DNA of 64,000 nucleotides from Sphingomonas sp. TDK1 (GCF_001650735.1 NZ_LXVY01000044.1:124001-188000); one strand, 5' to 3'; shown: positions 27,787-37,421, counted from the stretch's first letter. Program-made: numbers and translations. Notes: a model not told the origin generated them from the sequence alone.

Positions 27787-28991
27787 AAGCCCGCGCCTTT
27801 CAGTGCCTGGTCGAGATCAGCGATGAGGTCATCGGGATCTTCCAGGCCGACATTGATGCGGATCATGCCTTCGGTGATGCCCATCTCCAGCCGCTTCTCC
27901 TCGGCCAGTCCGGAATGGGTGGTGGAGGACGGGTGCGTCATCAGCGAGCGCGAGTCGCCGATATTGTTCGAGATGTCGATCAGCGCCAGACCGTCGAGCA
28001 GCGCATGGGCCTGCTTTCGGCCGCCATCCACCTCGAAGCTGAAGATCGGGCCGGCGGCGGCCATCTGGCGCATGAACAGATCATGCTGAGGATGGCTGGG
28101 CAGCGCCGGGAAATTCACGCGCGGGACACGCCCCTCCAGGAAGCTGCCGACCTTCAGCGCATTCTCGCTCTGCCGGCGAATGCGCAGGTCGAGCGTCTCG
28201 ATCCCCTTCAGCACCACCCAGGCATTGAAGGCGCTGAGCGTCGGCCCGGTATTGCGCGTAAAGGGCAGCAGGGTGTTGGTGACGAAATCTTCGGATCCGC
28301 ACACCGCACCGGCGAGCACGCGGCCCTGCCCGTCCATCATCTTGGTGGCGGAATAGGCGACCACGTCCGCGCCGAAATCCATCGGCCGCTGCAGCGCCGG
28401 CGTGGCAAAGGCGTTGTCGACCACGGTGACGATGCCGTGCTTCTTCGCGATCGCGCAGACTGCCTCCAGGTCGACCACGTCCATGGTCGGATTGGCAGGC
28501 GTTTCGAAGAAGAAGACCTTGGTGTTCGGGCGGATCGCATCCTCGAACTGTTGCGGATCGCGCGCGTCGATCGTGGTCGTCGTCACCCCGAAGCGGGGTA
28601 ACAGCGAGTCCGTAAGCCAGCGGCACGAGCCGAATGCGGCGCGACCCTGGACGATATGATCGCCCTGGCTCACCTGACAGAGGAGCGCCGCCGTCATCGC
28701 CGCCATGCCGGTGGCCATGGTGCGGCACGCCTCGGCGCCCTCCAGCAGGGCGATGCGCTGCTCCAGCATTTCCACCGTCGGGTTCTGGAGGCGCGAATAG
28801 GTCATGCCCGCCTGCTCGCCGGCAAAGCGCGCAGCCGCGTCGCCCGCGCAATCATAGGCGTAGCCTGAGGTGAGGAACAGCGCCTCGCTCGTCTCGCCGA
28901 ACTCGGAGCGGGCAGTGCCGCCGCGCACGGCCTGAGTCGCGGGCTTCCAGTTGCGGGTGACGCTGGGATCCTGTCCGGTACGACGCTTCAT
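27783..28991 (-). CDS. metZ: O-succinylhomoserine sulfhydrylase
   Basis: PLP enzyme making homocysteine from O-succinylhomoserine and sulfide in methionine synthesis. The 402 residues show the Cys/Met-metabolism fold: SRLQNPTVEMLEQRIALLEG, ETPANPTMDVVDLEAVCAIA, the Schiff-base lysine in YSATKMMDG, and the C-terminal GDSRSLMTHPSSTTH. The ATG at 28991 (MKRRTGQDPS) matches relatives better than one 12 codons upstream. No SAM-II riboswitch was recognised in the 77-base upstream gap. Confidence 0.9.
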   Translation of the reverse strand: MKRRTGQDPSVTRNWKPATQAVRGGTARSEFGETSEALFLTSGYAYDCAGDAAARFAGEQAGMTYSRLQNPTVEMLEQRIALLEGAEACRTMATGMAAMTAALLCQVSQGDHIVQGRAAFGSCRWLTDSLLPRFGVTTTTIDARDPQQFEDAIRPNTKVFFFETPANPTMDVVDLEAVCAIAKKHGIVTVVDNAFATPALQRPMDFGADVVAYSATKMMDGQGRVLAGAVCGSEDFVTNTLLPFTRNTGPTLSAFNAWVVLKGIETLDLRIRRQSENALKVGSFLEGRVPRVNFPALPSHPQHDLFMRQMAAAGPIFSFEVDGGRKQAHALLDGLALIDISNNIGDSRSLMTHPSSTTHSGLAEEKRLEMGITEGMIRINVGLEDPDDLIADLDQALKGAGL

Positions 28992-29068
28992 GGGCGTGCT
29001 TTGCGGCGCTTGGGGGCGTTGCGTCAACCTTTTGGCGCGTTTTGATCCTCCCGGAGGCGGAAGGATCT

Positions 29069-30415
29069 ATGGCTATTCCTCTCGCCCGTCGCCTCGGCTA
29101 CGCCAGCACCATGCGCCCCCGCCTCTCGGCTCTCAGCACCCGCCCCTGGCTTGTCGCCCTGCTGATCGGCACCGCCGCCCAGCTCCTGTTCTCGCTGCAC
29201 ATCGATCAGCCCGGCGGGATCATGTTCGACGAGATCCATTATGTGCCCGCTGCCAAGTCGCTGATCGAGCTGTCCGGCCCGCGCAATACCGAGCATCCGC
29301 TGCTCGGCAAGGAACTGATCGGTGCCGGCATGGACCTGCTCGGCGACAATCCGTTCGGCTGGCGACTCATGCCGACGATCGCCGGCACCGCGACCGTGCT
29401 GGGCGTATTCGCCTTTCTCTGGATCCTGATGCGCGGCCGCATGCGCGTGGCAGTCACTGGCGCGGCGCTGGCAATGCTGAACCAGAGCCTGTTCGTCCAG
29501 GCGCGCACGGCGATGCTCGACGTCTTTTTGGGCGCCTTCCTCCTGTGGGGCATGGTGTTTCTGCTCTGGGCGTTACGGGGCACGCCCGCGCAGGTGCGAT
29601 GGCGCTGGTGCGCCGCCGCCGCATTGCTCGGGCTGGCGACCGCGGTGAAATGGGCCGCCGCCCCCTATATCGCGGCCTTCGGGCTCGCCCTGATCGCCAT
29701 CCGGATACGCGACGCGCGCCGGGCACGCCGCCCGCTGCGCGCTGCGTTGTTTTCCGCCGACCAGCCGCACTGGCCGGGTCTTTCGACGCTTGCCGGGCTA
29801 GTCCTACTCGGCGCGATCAGCATCCCTGTCTATTTCGCCACATTCCTGCCGACCTTCTTCTACCTGACCGGGGCGACCGACGGGCTGACCGGCCTGCTCG
29901 CCCTCCAGCGCGAAATGTATGCGGCGCAGACGCAGATCCTGCCCCACCACAATTACCAGTCCCAATGGTGGAGCTGGCCGCTGATGCTGCGGCCGATCTG
30001 GTTCTTCTATGAATGGGACCATGGCGCCCAGCGCGGCGTGCTGCTGATCGGCAATCCGGTAATCATGTGGGGCGGGCTCGCCGCCGTCCTCGCCAGCTAT
30101 GTGCTGTGGTTCCGCACCCATGCCTGGCGACCGCTGGCGCTGGCGCTGCTCTGGACCTTCTCGGTACTGATCTACGCGATCATCCCCAAGTCGCTCGGCT
30201 TCTATTATTACTACCACCTCTCGGCGATCTTCCTGTGCCTGGTGCTGCCAGTGACCTTCCACCAGTTCGACCGGCTGCGCGCCAAGGGCTGGGAGGAATG
30301 GTATCTGGCGCTCGCGCTGGTAAGCTTCGGCTATTTCTACCCGATCCTTGCCGCCGAGCCGCTGCACGATGCGCAGAGCTACACCTATTGGATGTGGCTC
30401 CCGGGCTGGCGCTAA
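29069..30415 (+). CDS. PMT-like phospholipid-dependent membrane glycosyltransferase
   Basis: Integral membrane protein of 448 residues with 10 or so hydrophobic segments. Near the N-terminus FDEIHYVPAAKSL and EHPLLGKELIGAG match the acidic and HPPLGK-type motifs of protein O-mannosyltransferases (PMT family), which use dolichyl/polyprenyl-phosphate sugars. A GGAGGCGGAAGG ribosome-binding region lies just before the ATG at 29069. The polyprenyl-phosphate-sugar synthase-like gene at 31754-32857 could supply its donor. The substrate (protein or lipid A) is not known. Confidence 0.8.
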   Translation: MAIPLARRLGYASTMRPRLSALSTRPWLVALLIGTAAQLLFSLHIDQPGGIMFDEIHYVPAAKSLIELSGPRNTEHPLLGKELIGAGMDLLGDNPFGWRLMPTIAGTATVLGVFAFLWILMRGRMRVAVTGAALAMLNQSLFVQARTAMLDVFLGAFLLWGMVFLLWALRGTPAQVRWRWCAAAALLGLATAVKWAAAPYIAAFGLALIAIRIRDARRARRPLRAALFSADQPHWPGLSTLAGLVLLGAISIPVYFATFLPTFFYLTGATDGLTGLLALQREMYAAQTQILPHHNYQSQWWSWPLMLRPIWFFYEWDHGAQRGVLLIGNPVIMWGGLAAVLASYVLWFRTHAWRPLALALLWTFSVLIYAIIPKSLGFYYYYHLSAIFLCLVLPVTFHQFDRLRAKGWEEWYLALALVSFGYFYPILAAEPLHDAQSYTYWMWLPGWR

Positions 30416-30499
30416 ATTTCGTCCAACCCCCGCGGCCATCTTGAACGGATCCCGACAGGCGCTAGCTTGGTTTAAGTTTCAAACTGCAACGGAGTTCCC

Positions 30500-31618
30500 A
30501 TGACCGCGTCGACCGACGTTCTTTTTCGTCCGTTCCGCATCAAGTCGCTCGATCTGCCGAACCGGATCGTGATGGCGCCGATGACGCGGACCTTCGCGCC
30601 CGAGGGCATTCCCGGCGCGGCGAACGCCGCCTATTACCGCCGCCGGGCCGAAGGCGGCGTGGGGCTCATCCTTTCCGAAGGCACGGTGATCGACCGGCCG
30701 GCGTCGCGCAACCACCCGAACATTCCCTTCTTCCATGGCGACGCGGCGCTCGCCGGGTGGAAGGAAGTGATCGACGAGGTCCATGCCGCCGGCGGCAAGA
30801 TGGCACCGCAGATTTGGCACACCGGATCGACGGTGGGCCCGGATCGCAACTGGGAGCCTGAGTCGCCCGTGGAAAGCCCGTCGGGTGTGGTCGCACCCGG
30901 CAAGCCGCGCGGCGTCGCGATGACCGAGCAGGACATCGAAGCGACCATCGCGGCCTTCGCCAAGGCTGCCGCCGATGCCAAGCGCCTCGGCTTCGACACG
31001 GTCGAGATCCATGGTGCGCACGGCTATCTGATCGACCAGTTCTTCTGGGCCGGCACCAACACGCGTGAAGACGGCTATGGCGGAGCGACCATCGCCGAGC
31101 GCTCGCGCTTCGCAGTCGAGGTGGTGAAGGCCGTGCGCGCCGCGGTGGGCCCCGACTTCCCGGTCATCCTGCGCCTGAGCCAGTGGAAGCAGCAGGACTA
31201 TAGCGCCCGCCTCGCCACCACGCCGGACGAGATGGCCTCTTGGCTCCAGCCGCTGGTCGACGCAGGCACCGACGTGCTGCACTGCTCGCAGCGCCGCTTC
31301 TGGGAGCCGGAATTTCCCGAAATCGACGGCGAGGACGGCCTCAATTTCGCCGGCTGGTCAAAGAAGCTCACCGGTGCCGCGACGATCAGCGTCGGCTCGG
31401 TCGGCCTGTCGGGCGAGTTCATCGCGGCGTTTGGAGGCGAGACCTCGCAGCACAGCGATCTCGACAAGCTGGTCGAGCGGATGGAACGCGACGAGTTCGA
31501 CCTCATCGCCGTCGGCCGCGCGTTGATCAGCAATCCGGATTGGGTGCAGAAGGTACAGGCCGATGCGGGCGAGGAGTTGCAAGGCTTCAGCCCGGCGGCG
31601 CTGGCGGAACTGGTGTAA
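30500..31618 (+). CDS. Old Yellow Enzyme, NADH:flavin oxidoreductase
   Basis: FMN-dependent ene-reductase of 372 residues. FRPFRIKSLDLPNRIVMAPM, the active-site region TVEIHGAHGYLIDQFFWAGT and TNTREDGYGG, and the C-terminal LIAVGRALISNPDWVQKV are typical. It reduces activated C=C bonds in vitro in characterised relatives; the physiological substrate is unknown. It is preceded by 84 bases and followed by a complex inverted repeat facing the convergent glycosyltransferase gene. Confidence 0.88.
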   Translation: MTASTDVLFRPFRIKSLDLPNRIVMAPMTRTFAPEGIPGAANAAYYRRRAEGGVGLILSEGTVIDRPASRNHPNIPFFHGDAALAGWKEVIDEVHAAGGKMAPQIWHTGSTVGPDRNWEPESPVESPSGVVAPGKPRGVAMTEQDIEATIAAFAKAAADAKRLGFDTVEIHGAHGYLIDQFFWAGTNTREDGYGGATIAERSRFAVEVVKAVRAAVGPDFPVILRLSQWKQQDYSARLATTPDEMASWLQPLVDAGTDVLHCSQRRFWEPEFPEIDGEDGLNFAGWSKKLTGAATISVGSVGLSGEFIAAFGGETSQHSDLDKLVERMERDEFDLIAVGRALISNPDWVQKVQADAGEELQGFSPAALAELV

Positions 31619-31632
31619 TAAGCGAACTTAAG

Positions 31633-31737
31633 CCCCTCCCCTTCAGGGGAGGGGTTGGGGTGGGGCTGTGCCTCACAGAGACCAACAAACGTTCTGGAAT
31701 CCCTCCACCCCAACCCCTCCTCCGGGGAGGAGGGGCT
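31633..31737. repeat. complex inverted repeat between convergent genes
   Basis: Left arm has CCCCTCCCC-TTCA-GGGGAGGGG (31633-31654) and AGGGGTTGGGGTGGGG; the right arm (31701-31737) is its approximate complement CCCTCCACCCCAACCCCT plus its own hairpin. Two nested hairpins and a large cross-arm stem are possible. It fills the gap between convergent genes and probably works as a bidirectional terminator. Motif is similar to the CCTCCCCC hairpin at 37403-37421. Confidence 0.6.
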
Positions 31738-31753
31738 AGTCATTAATCCGGAC

Positions 31754-32857
31754 TCAGTACCGCCCCCAAACGAAGCGCGAGGACAGCGCGAAATTCCACA
31801 CCGCCGCCACGGCGATCCCGGCCAGTGCGGACAGGCGCCAGTCCCCATGCTGGACATTGTGCAGGAACGCCGCGAGGCCGACATTGGCTGCGGCCCCGAC
31901 CCCGCACACCAGGCAGAAGCTCACCCAGCCGCCCAGCAGCGCCGCAGCCCCCTTCAGGCGCCGCTCGCGATAGGTGAGTGCGTTGTTCAGCAGGAAGTTG
32001 AACGTCATCGCGACGATCGTGGCAATGATCGTGCCCGTCACGAAAGGCAGGCCAGCCATGCGGAACAGCACGAACAGCACCGCAAGATGCAATGCTGCCC
32101 CGGTCGCGCCGATCGCCGAGAACATCGCAAAGCGGACCGGCACGACCTTGCCGAACATCCGATCGTACAGCGCGATCAGATATTCCATCGCCACGACGTA
32201 ATCGAGCTTGCTCTCGCCTTCGGTGCGAACGCGGAAGGTGTAGGGCAGTTCTCGAAAGCGCAGCGGCTTCGGGCTTGCCGTCATGATATCGAGCAGGATC
32301 TTGAAGCCGATGCCCGACAGCACCGGCACCAGCCCCCGTGCGATCTCGCTGCGGATCATGAAGAAACCGCTCATCGGATCGGTGAGATCCGCCTTCAGCA
32401 CCTGACGGGACAGCTTGGTCGCGAATGCGGACTTCGCCACGCGCTCGCTATCCCATTCGCCGGTGCAGCCGCCTTCGCAGAAGCGCGACCCGATCACCAC
32501 GTCCAGCGCGGCATCGGCCTGGAGTGCGTCGAGCATCTTGAGCAGCAGCGTCTCGTCATGCTGTAGGTCGCCGTCGATCACCGCGACGCAGGGCGCCGCC
32601 GTGGCGCACATTCCCTCAATGCACGCCGAGGAGAGGCCGCGCCGGCCGATCCGCTGGATGACGCGCACGCGGCGGTCGAGCCGCGCAAGCTCCCGCGCGG
32701 CATCGGCGGTGCCATCGGGGCTGTCGTCGTCGACGAAGATCGCTTCCCAGGCGCGACCCGCAAGGGCCGCGTCCAGCTTGGCGATCAGCAGGGGAACATT
32801 GGCGCGTTCGTTGAAGGTGGGAATAACGACCGCAAGTTCGAGCAGAGTGTCGCTCAC
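31754..32857 (-). CDS. GT2 glycosyltransferase (dolichyl-phosphate mannose synthase-like) fused to GtrA
   Basis: 367-residue fusion. Residues 1-230 are a GT2 domain (AVVIPTFNERANVPLLIAKL, VDDDSPDGTAD, the metal-binding DGDLQHDE, DLTDPMSGFFMIRSEI); residues about 235-367 are a four-helix GtrA-type membrane domain ending SSRFVWGRY. Such proteins make and handle polyprenyl-phosphate sugars at the inner membrane. The GTG start at 32857 overlaps the leuB stop in a GTGA arrangement, so it is coupled to leuB although the functions are unrelated. It probably works with the PMT-like protein. Confidence 0.88.
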   Translation of the reverse strand: MSDTLLELAVVIPTFNERANVPLLIAKLDAALAGRAWEAIFVDDDSPDGTADAARELARLDRRVRVIQRIGRRGLSSACIEGMCATAAPCVAVIDGDLQHDETLLLKMLDALQADAALDVVIGSRFCEGGCTGEWDSERVAKSAFATKLSRQVLKADLTDPMSGFFMIRSEIARGLVPVLSGIGFKILLDIMTASPKPLRFRELPYTFRVRTEGESKLDYVVAMEYLIALYDRMFGKVVPVRFAMFSAIGATGAALHLAVLFVLFRMAGLPFVTGTIIATIVAMTFNFLLNNALTYRERRLKGAAALLGGWVSFCLVCGVGAAANVGLAAFLHNVQHGDWRLSALAGIAVAAVWNFALSSRFVWGRY

Positions 32858-33906
32858 TGAAGCTCCAGCAGCACCGCGTCCCCCATGGCCGCGGTAGAAA
32901 GAGTACCCCCGAGATCGGCCGTCCGTGCACCCTTGGCGAGCGCTGCGGCAACCGCTTTTTCTATGCGTTGCGCCGAGGCTTCGTCGCGCAGCGAGTGCCG
33001 CAGCAGCATGGCGGCGGAAAGGATGGCGGCCGAAGGATTGGCCTTGCCCTGGCCGGCGATATCCGGCGCGCTGCCGTGGATCGGCTCGTACATGCCGTTC
33101 GCGCCCGACCAAGCGGCGAGCGATGCCGAGGGCAGCATGCCGATCGAGCCGGCGCACATGCTCGCCTGGTCGGAGAGAATGTCGCCGAACAGGTTACCTG
33201 TGACGATCACGTCGAACGTCGCCGGTGCGCGCACCAGCTGCATCGCGGCATTGTCGACATACATATGGGTCAGCTCGACCTCGGGATATTCGGCGCCCAT
33301 CGCGGTGACGACGTCGCGCCACAGCTGCGAGGTCTCGAGCACGTTCGCCTTATCGACCGAGCAGAGCTTCTTGCGCCGGCGCTTGGCCATTTCAAAGCCG
33401 ACGCGGGCGATGCGCGTCACTTCCTGCTCGTCATAGCTCATTACGTCATAGCCCTGGCGCAGGCCCTCGGACGTCGTGCGGTGGCCCTTCTCGCCGAAAT
33501 AGATGTCGCCGATCAGCTCGCGGACGATGACGATGTCGAGGCCGTTCACCACCTCCGGCTTGAGCGGCGAGGCGTCTTCCAGTCCAGGAAACAGCGTCGC
33601 CGGTCGAAGATTGGCGAAGAGGCCGAGCGCCTTGCGGATGCCGAGCAATGCAGCTTCCGGGCGCAGGTGCCGCTCCAACTTCTCGAAGCGCGGATCGCCG
33701 ATCGCACCGAACAGCACCGCGTCGGCGCGCTTGGCGAGCGCCAGCGTGTCGTCGGGGAGCGGGTGGCCGGAGGCGAGATAGCCGGCGCCGCCGACCGGCG
33801 CTTCCTCAAAGCTGAGGCCGAGATCCAGCGCCTCGAGCACCCGGCGCGCCTCGCGAGTCACCTCGGGGCCGATCCCGTCACCCGGCAGTACAGCAATCAA
33901 CGGCAT
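32854..33906 (-). CDS. leuB: 3-isopropylmalate dehydrogenase
   Basis: Third step of leucine synthesis. The 350 residues begin MPLIAVLPGDGIGPEVTREA and contain VRELIGDIYFGEKGHR, YDEQEVTRIARVGFEMA, SVDKANVLETSQLWRDV, GNLFGDILSDQASM and EPIHGSAPDIAGQGKANP. I start at the ATG at 33906; four codons upstream is an alternative. leuC/leuD are not in the window. Confidence 0.95.
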   Translation of the reverse strand: MPLIAVLPGDGIGPEVTREARRVLEALDLGLSFEEAPVGGAGYLASGHPLPDDTLALAKRADAVLFGAIGDPRFEKLERHLRPEAALLGIRKALGLFANLRPATLFPGLEDASPLKPEVVNGLDIVIVRELIGDIYFGEKGHRTTSEGLRQGYDVMSYDEQEVTRIARVGFEMAKRRRKKLCSVDKANVLETSQLWRDVVTAMGAEYPEVELTHMYVDNAAMQLVRAPATFDVIVTGNLFGDILSDQASMCAGSIGMLPSASLAAWSGANGMYEPIHGSAPDIAGQGKANPSAAILSAAMLLRHSLRDEASAQRIEKAVAAALAKGARTADLGGTLSTAAMGDAVLLELQ

Positions 33907-33964
33907 TCCAATCCCCACGCAAGCAGCATGTCCTGAGAGCGGCGCTTAGCCGCCCCGAGGGCTT

Positions 33965-34696
33965 TCATGCAACTGCTCGCAACAACCGGTCCACCAAGCG
34001 GGCGCGCGCAGCCATCAGATCGGCGCCCCGACCGATCAACAAGTCGCGCGCCAGGAAATGGCCGGTGAGCCTCAGGCCGGCAAGGATGTCCTCCCAGTCC
34101 GCCGCGCCGCCTTCGGTGACGAACGCCGGCAGGGCGAGCAAACGATTCTCGTAGCCGAGCGCTCCCGCCCGGCTGACCGCGATGCCGCTTTTTGGGCTGA
34201 CGAAGGCGAGGTCCGCGCGCGCCCCGGTCGCCGCGCAGCGCTCCAGATCGAGACCGAAGCCGAGTTCGGCGAGCAGCAGCAGCTCGTAGCGCACCAGTGC
34301 GACCGCCCAGCCGCGCGCGGCGGGTGCGGCCTCGATCGCGTCGAGCACCCCGCCCAGCGCGGCATGGAGTCGAGGATAGGGCAGCCCTTCGGGCAGCGTC
34401 GCGGCGGTGAGCGCGGTCACCCAGGCGAGCGCGGCGGCGGGGAGCGGCTCGCCGAACACCGGGGCGCGGCTGTGGAGGAGTTCGACGGTGAGCCCCGCGA
34501 GCTGCTCTTCGGTCCGGGCGCGCCATTCGCCCTGGATAAGGTTCGCCGGTTGCAGCACCGGCCGCAGCGCCCGCGATCGGCCGCCGCGGACATAGCCGGG
34601 CTGGACGCCGTCACTTTCGGTCAACGCCCGCACGATCGCGCCGTGTTCGCCGTGGGCGCGAACGCTGAGCAGGATGGCTTCGGCGCGAAAATGCAT
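33965..34696 (-). CDS. recO: DNA repair protein RecO
   Basis: Recombination mediator of the RecFOR pathway. The 243 residues begin with the OB fold (EAILLSVRAHGEHGAIVRAL, VQPGYVRGGRSRALRPVLQP) and follow with the helical C-terminal region. No CXXC zinc motif is visible. It lies 58 bases upstream of leuB on the same strand. Confidence 0.88.
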   Translation of the reverse strand: MHFRAEAILLSVRAHGEHGAIVRALTESDGVQPGYVRGGRSRALRPVLQPANLIQGEWRARTEEQLAGLTVELLHSRAPVFGEPLPAAALAWVTALTAATLPEGLPYPRLHAALGGVLDAIEAAPAARGWAVALVRYELLLLAELGFGLDLERCAATGARADLAFVSPKSGIAVSRAGALGYENRLLALPAFVTEGGAADWEDILAGLRLTGHFLARDLLIGRGADLMAARARLVDRLLRAVA

Positions 34697-34767
34697 CGCC
34701 GCGATGTAGGGTGCATGCGGCGGAAAGGGAAATGCGGGGGCGACGTAGATGCCGCCCCCGCCGGACT

Positions 34768-35817
34768 TCAGCCCATCGACGCGATATCGATGACGAAGCG
34801 GTACTTCACGTCGCTCTTGAGCATGCGCTCGTACGCGGCGTTGATCTCGTCGGCGCGGATCATCTCGATATCGGCGACGATGCCGTGTTCGGCGCAGAAA
34901 TCGAGCATCTCCTGCGTTTCGGCGATGCCGCCGATCAGCGAGCCGGCGATCGAGCGCCGCTTGAAGATCAGCGCCGCGACGTTGGGCGACGGATGCGCAT
35001 GCTCGGGCACGCCCACCAGCGTCAGCGTGCCGTCGCGCTTCAGCAGGGTGGTGAAGACGTCGAGATTATGGCTCGCCGCGACCGTATCGAGAATGAAGTC
35101 GAAGCTGTTGGCAAGCGCCGCCATTGCTTCGGCATCGCGAGAGACGACGACCTCGTCCGCACCCAGTGCAAGCGCATCGGCGCGCTTGCTTTCCGACGTG
35201 GTGAAAGCGACGACGTGCGCGCCCAGCGCGTGCGCCAGCTTCACGCCCATATGGCCGAGCCCGCCGATGCCGACGATACCGACCTTCTTGCCCGGGCCGA
35301 CCTGCCAGTGGCGGAGCGGCGACCATGTGGTAATTCCCGCGCAAAGCAGCGGCGCGACGGCGGCGAGATGCTCCTCGCCATGCCCGACCTTGAGCACGAA
35401 GTTTTCGCTGACGACGATGCGCTGCGAATAGCCGCCCAGCGTGTGGCCGGGGGCGTCCGGCGTCGGGCCGTTATAGGTGCCGACAAAGCCGTTCTCGCAA
35501 TATTGCTCCAGCCCTTCGTCGCACGAGGCGCAATGCTGGCAGCTACCGACCATGCAGCCGACCCCGACCACATCGCCGACCGCGAACTTGGAGACATGAC
35601 CGCCCACGGCGCTCACCCGCCCGACGATCTCGTGCCCCGGCACGCACGGATAGAGCGTACCATCCCATTCGGAGCGAACCTGGTGCAGGTCGGAGTGGCA
35701 GACGCCACAATAGAGGATGTCGATCTGCACATCATGATCGCAGGGGGCGCGGCGTTCGATGTCGATCGGTTCGAGCGGCTTGTCTGCGGCGTAGGCGCCA
35801 TAGGCTTTGGTGGCCAT
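34768..35817 (-). CDS. zinc-dependent NAD(P) alcohol dehydrogenase (CAD/YahK type)
   Basis: Medium-chain alcohol/aldehyde dehydrogenase of 349 residues. The catalytic zinc motif CGVCHSDLH, the PGHEIVG motif, the structural-zinc cysteines CMVGSCQHCASCDEGLEQYC (four Cys) and the dinucleotide fold GIGGLGHMG are all present. It is divergent from a LysR gene 124 bases away, which could regulate it. The natural substrate is not known. Confidence 0.88.
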   Translation of the reverse strand: MATKAYGAYAADKPLEPIDIERRAPCDHDVQIDILYCGVCHSDLHQVRSEWDGTLYPCVPGHEIVGRVSAVGGHVSKFAVGDVVGVGCMVGSCQHCASCDEGLEQYCENGFVGTYNGPTPDAPGHTLGGYSQRIVVSENFVLKVGHGEEHLAAVAPLLCAGITTWSPLRHWQVGPGKKVGIVGIGGLGHMGVKLAHALGAHVVAFTTSESKRADALALGADEVVVSRDAEAMAALANSFDFILDTVAASHNLDVFTTLLKRDGTLTLVGVPEHAHPSPNVAALIFKRRSIAGSLIGGIAETQEMLDFCAEHGIVADIEMIRADEINAAYERMLKSDVKYRFVIDIASMG

Positions 35818-35941
35818 GTTTCGGATCCCCTAGGAACTGATCGGATGTGAGGTCACGCGACCTCTCTTTCCCCAGATGGGGCAGCCGACAGAGCGCGATT
35901 AGACACTGGAAGCTGCATGCGGTGCTGAATACAATTCAACA

Positions 35942-36835
35942 ATGAACCGCCAGCAGCTTTCCGAACTCGCCGCCTTCCTCGCGGTCGCCCGGCAGAAAAG
36001 CTTCACCCGCGCCGCAGCGCAGAGCGGTGTCACGCCCTCAGCGCTGAGCCATGCAATGCGCGCCCTGGAGGAGCGGATGGGCGTACGCCTGCTCCACCGC
36101 ACCACGCGCAGCGTGAACCTCACCGAAGCCGGCGAGCGCCTGTTCGCCACCCTCTCCCCCCGGCTGGATGAAATTGAGGCCGAAGTCGCGGCGCTGAGCG
36201 CGCTGCGGGACAAACCGGCCGGGCTGGTACGGATCAGCGCCGACGAGCTTTCGATGCAGACCTTGCTCTGGCCCCGGCTCGCTCCGATCCTGCGCGAATT
36301 TGAGGACATCCGCGTGGAGATCGATACCGATTATCGCCTGACCGACATCGTCGCGGAGCGATTCGACGCAGGCGTCCGCTTCGGCGACATCATCGCCAAG
36401 GACATGGTGGCCGTACCCATCGGCCCTGACGCGCGGATGCTGGCAGTGGCATCGCCGGCCTATTTCGACTGCGCCGGGCGCCCGAAGGCGATCGAAGACC
36501 TTACCGACCATGCCTGCATCAACCTGCGCCTGCCCACCTATGGCGGGCTCTATGCCTGGGAATTCGAGCAGGACGGCCGCGAACGAAAGGTGTGGGTGAA
36601 TGGCCCGCTCACCTTCTCCTCGGTATTCCCGATCGTGCGCGCGGCGATCGACGGGTTCGGCATCGCCTGCCTGCCTGACGCGATACTGAAGCCGCATCTG
36701 GACAGCGGCGCGCTGGAGGCGGTGCTCACCTGCTTTTCGCCGCCCTTTGCAGGATACCACCTCTATTATCCCAGCCGCCGCCAGCCCACGCCCGCTTTCG
36801 CACTGTTGGTCGAGCGGTTGCGCTGGCGGGGCTGA
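35942..36835 (+). CDS. LysR-family transcriptional regulator
   Basis: 297-residue LysR protein of the YafC/PgrR-like type. The HTH reads LAAFLAVARQKSFTRAAAQS and GVTPSALSHAMRALEERMG, and is followed by the periplasmic-binding-like effector domain (DERFDAGVRFGD-type VAERFDAGVRFGD). It is transcribed away from the zinc alcohol dehydrogenase, a common arrangement for regulator and target. Spacing to the cupin gene is 67 bases. Confidence 0.88.
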   Translation: MNRQQLSELAAFLAVARQKSFTRAAAQSGVTPSALSHAMRALEERMGVRLLHRTTRSVNLTEAGERLFATLSPRLDEIEAEVAALSALRDKPAGLVRISADELSMQTLLWPRLAPILREFEDIRVEIDTDYRLTDIVAERFDAGVRFGDIIAKDMVAVPIGPDARMLAVASPAYFDCAGRPKAIEDLTDHACINLRLPTYGGLYAWEFEQDGRERKVWVNGPLTFSSVFPIVRAAIDGFGIACLPDAILKPHLDSGALEAVLTCFSPPFAGYHLYYPSRRQPTPAFALLVERLRWRG

Positions 36836-36902
36836 TACGGCTGTGGCAGGTTGGCGACGAACGAACGCCAAGCGTTCTCAAACGCCTATCGGGAGAGATG
36901 TC

Positions 36903-37391
36903 GTGAAGTTTGTGCTCAGCGCCCTTGCCGCGGCCGCCTCGCTGGGGACCTCTGCCCCCGCCCCCGCGCAGACCGCCGTCGCCGACCCCACGTCGTTCGC
37001 CGCCGCCAAGGACGTGCAAGCGCAACTGAAGGCCATGCTCGCCGAAATGAAGCCGGACCAGGGCTTCGCTTGGAAACCGCTGGTGCGTGACGGCAGCAAC
37101 AACGCCGCGATCGAGATCTGGAAGAAGCCGGGCAAACCTGCCGTCCACCCCGACCAGGCCGAATATGCGATCGTCTTGGAGGGCGCCGGCACGCTGATTT
37201 CCGGCGGCACCATGCCCGATCGGGAAACCCGGAACGCCACGCTGGTGGAAGGCAGCAAGATCGAAGGCGGCACGACCCGCGCGCTCGCACCCGGCGACGT
37301 GATTCTCGTGCCGGCGGGAGTGCCGCACTGGTTCGGCATTACCGGCGAGCGACTGGTGTTGTTGGGGATCAAGCTGCCCAAGGGGCAATAA
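36903..37391 (+). CDS. exported cupin-domain protein
   Basis: 162-residue protein with a signal peptide (VLSALAAAASLGTSAPAPAQ) and a single cupin barrel (HPDQAEYAIVLEGAGTLISG, LAPGDVILVPAGVPHWFG). The metal ligands probably include the two histidines. The GTG start at 36903 is preceded by GGGAGAGA; longer starts overlap the LysR gene. The substrate is unknown. Confidence 0.8.
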   Translation: MKFVLSALAAAASLGTSAPAPAQTAVADPTSFAAAKDVQAQLKAMLAEMKPDQGFAWKPLVRDGSNNAAIEIWKKPGKPAVHPDQAEYAIVLEGAGTLISGGTMPDRETRNATLVEGSKIEGGTTRALAPGDVILVPAGVPHWFGITGERLVLLGIKLPKGQ

Positions 37392-37402
37392 AGGAACCGT
37401 AT

Positions 37403-37421
37403 CCTCCCCCGGCGGGGGAGG
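37403..37421. terminator. bidirectional hairpin between cupin gene and bphP
   Basis: CCTCCCCC pairs with GGGGGAGG around a three-base loop, followed by TATTTCC on the plus strand. It sits between convergent genes and is likely a shared terminator. Confidence 0.6.

Noticed and set aside
28992..29068. Possible SAM-II riboswitch upstream of metZ
   Set aside because: The gap is only 77 bases and lacks the conserved SAM-II core and pseudoknot.
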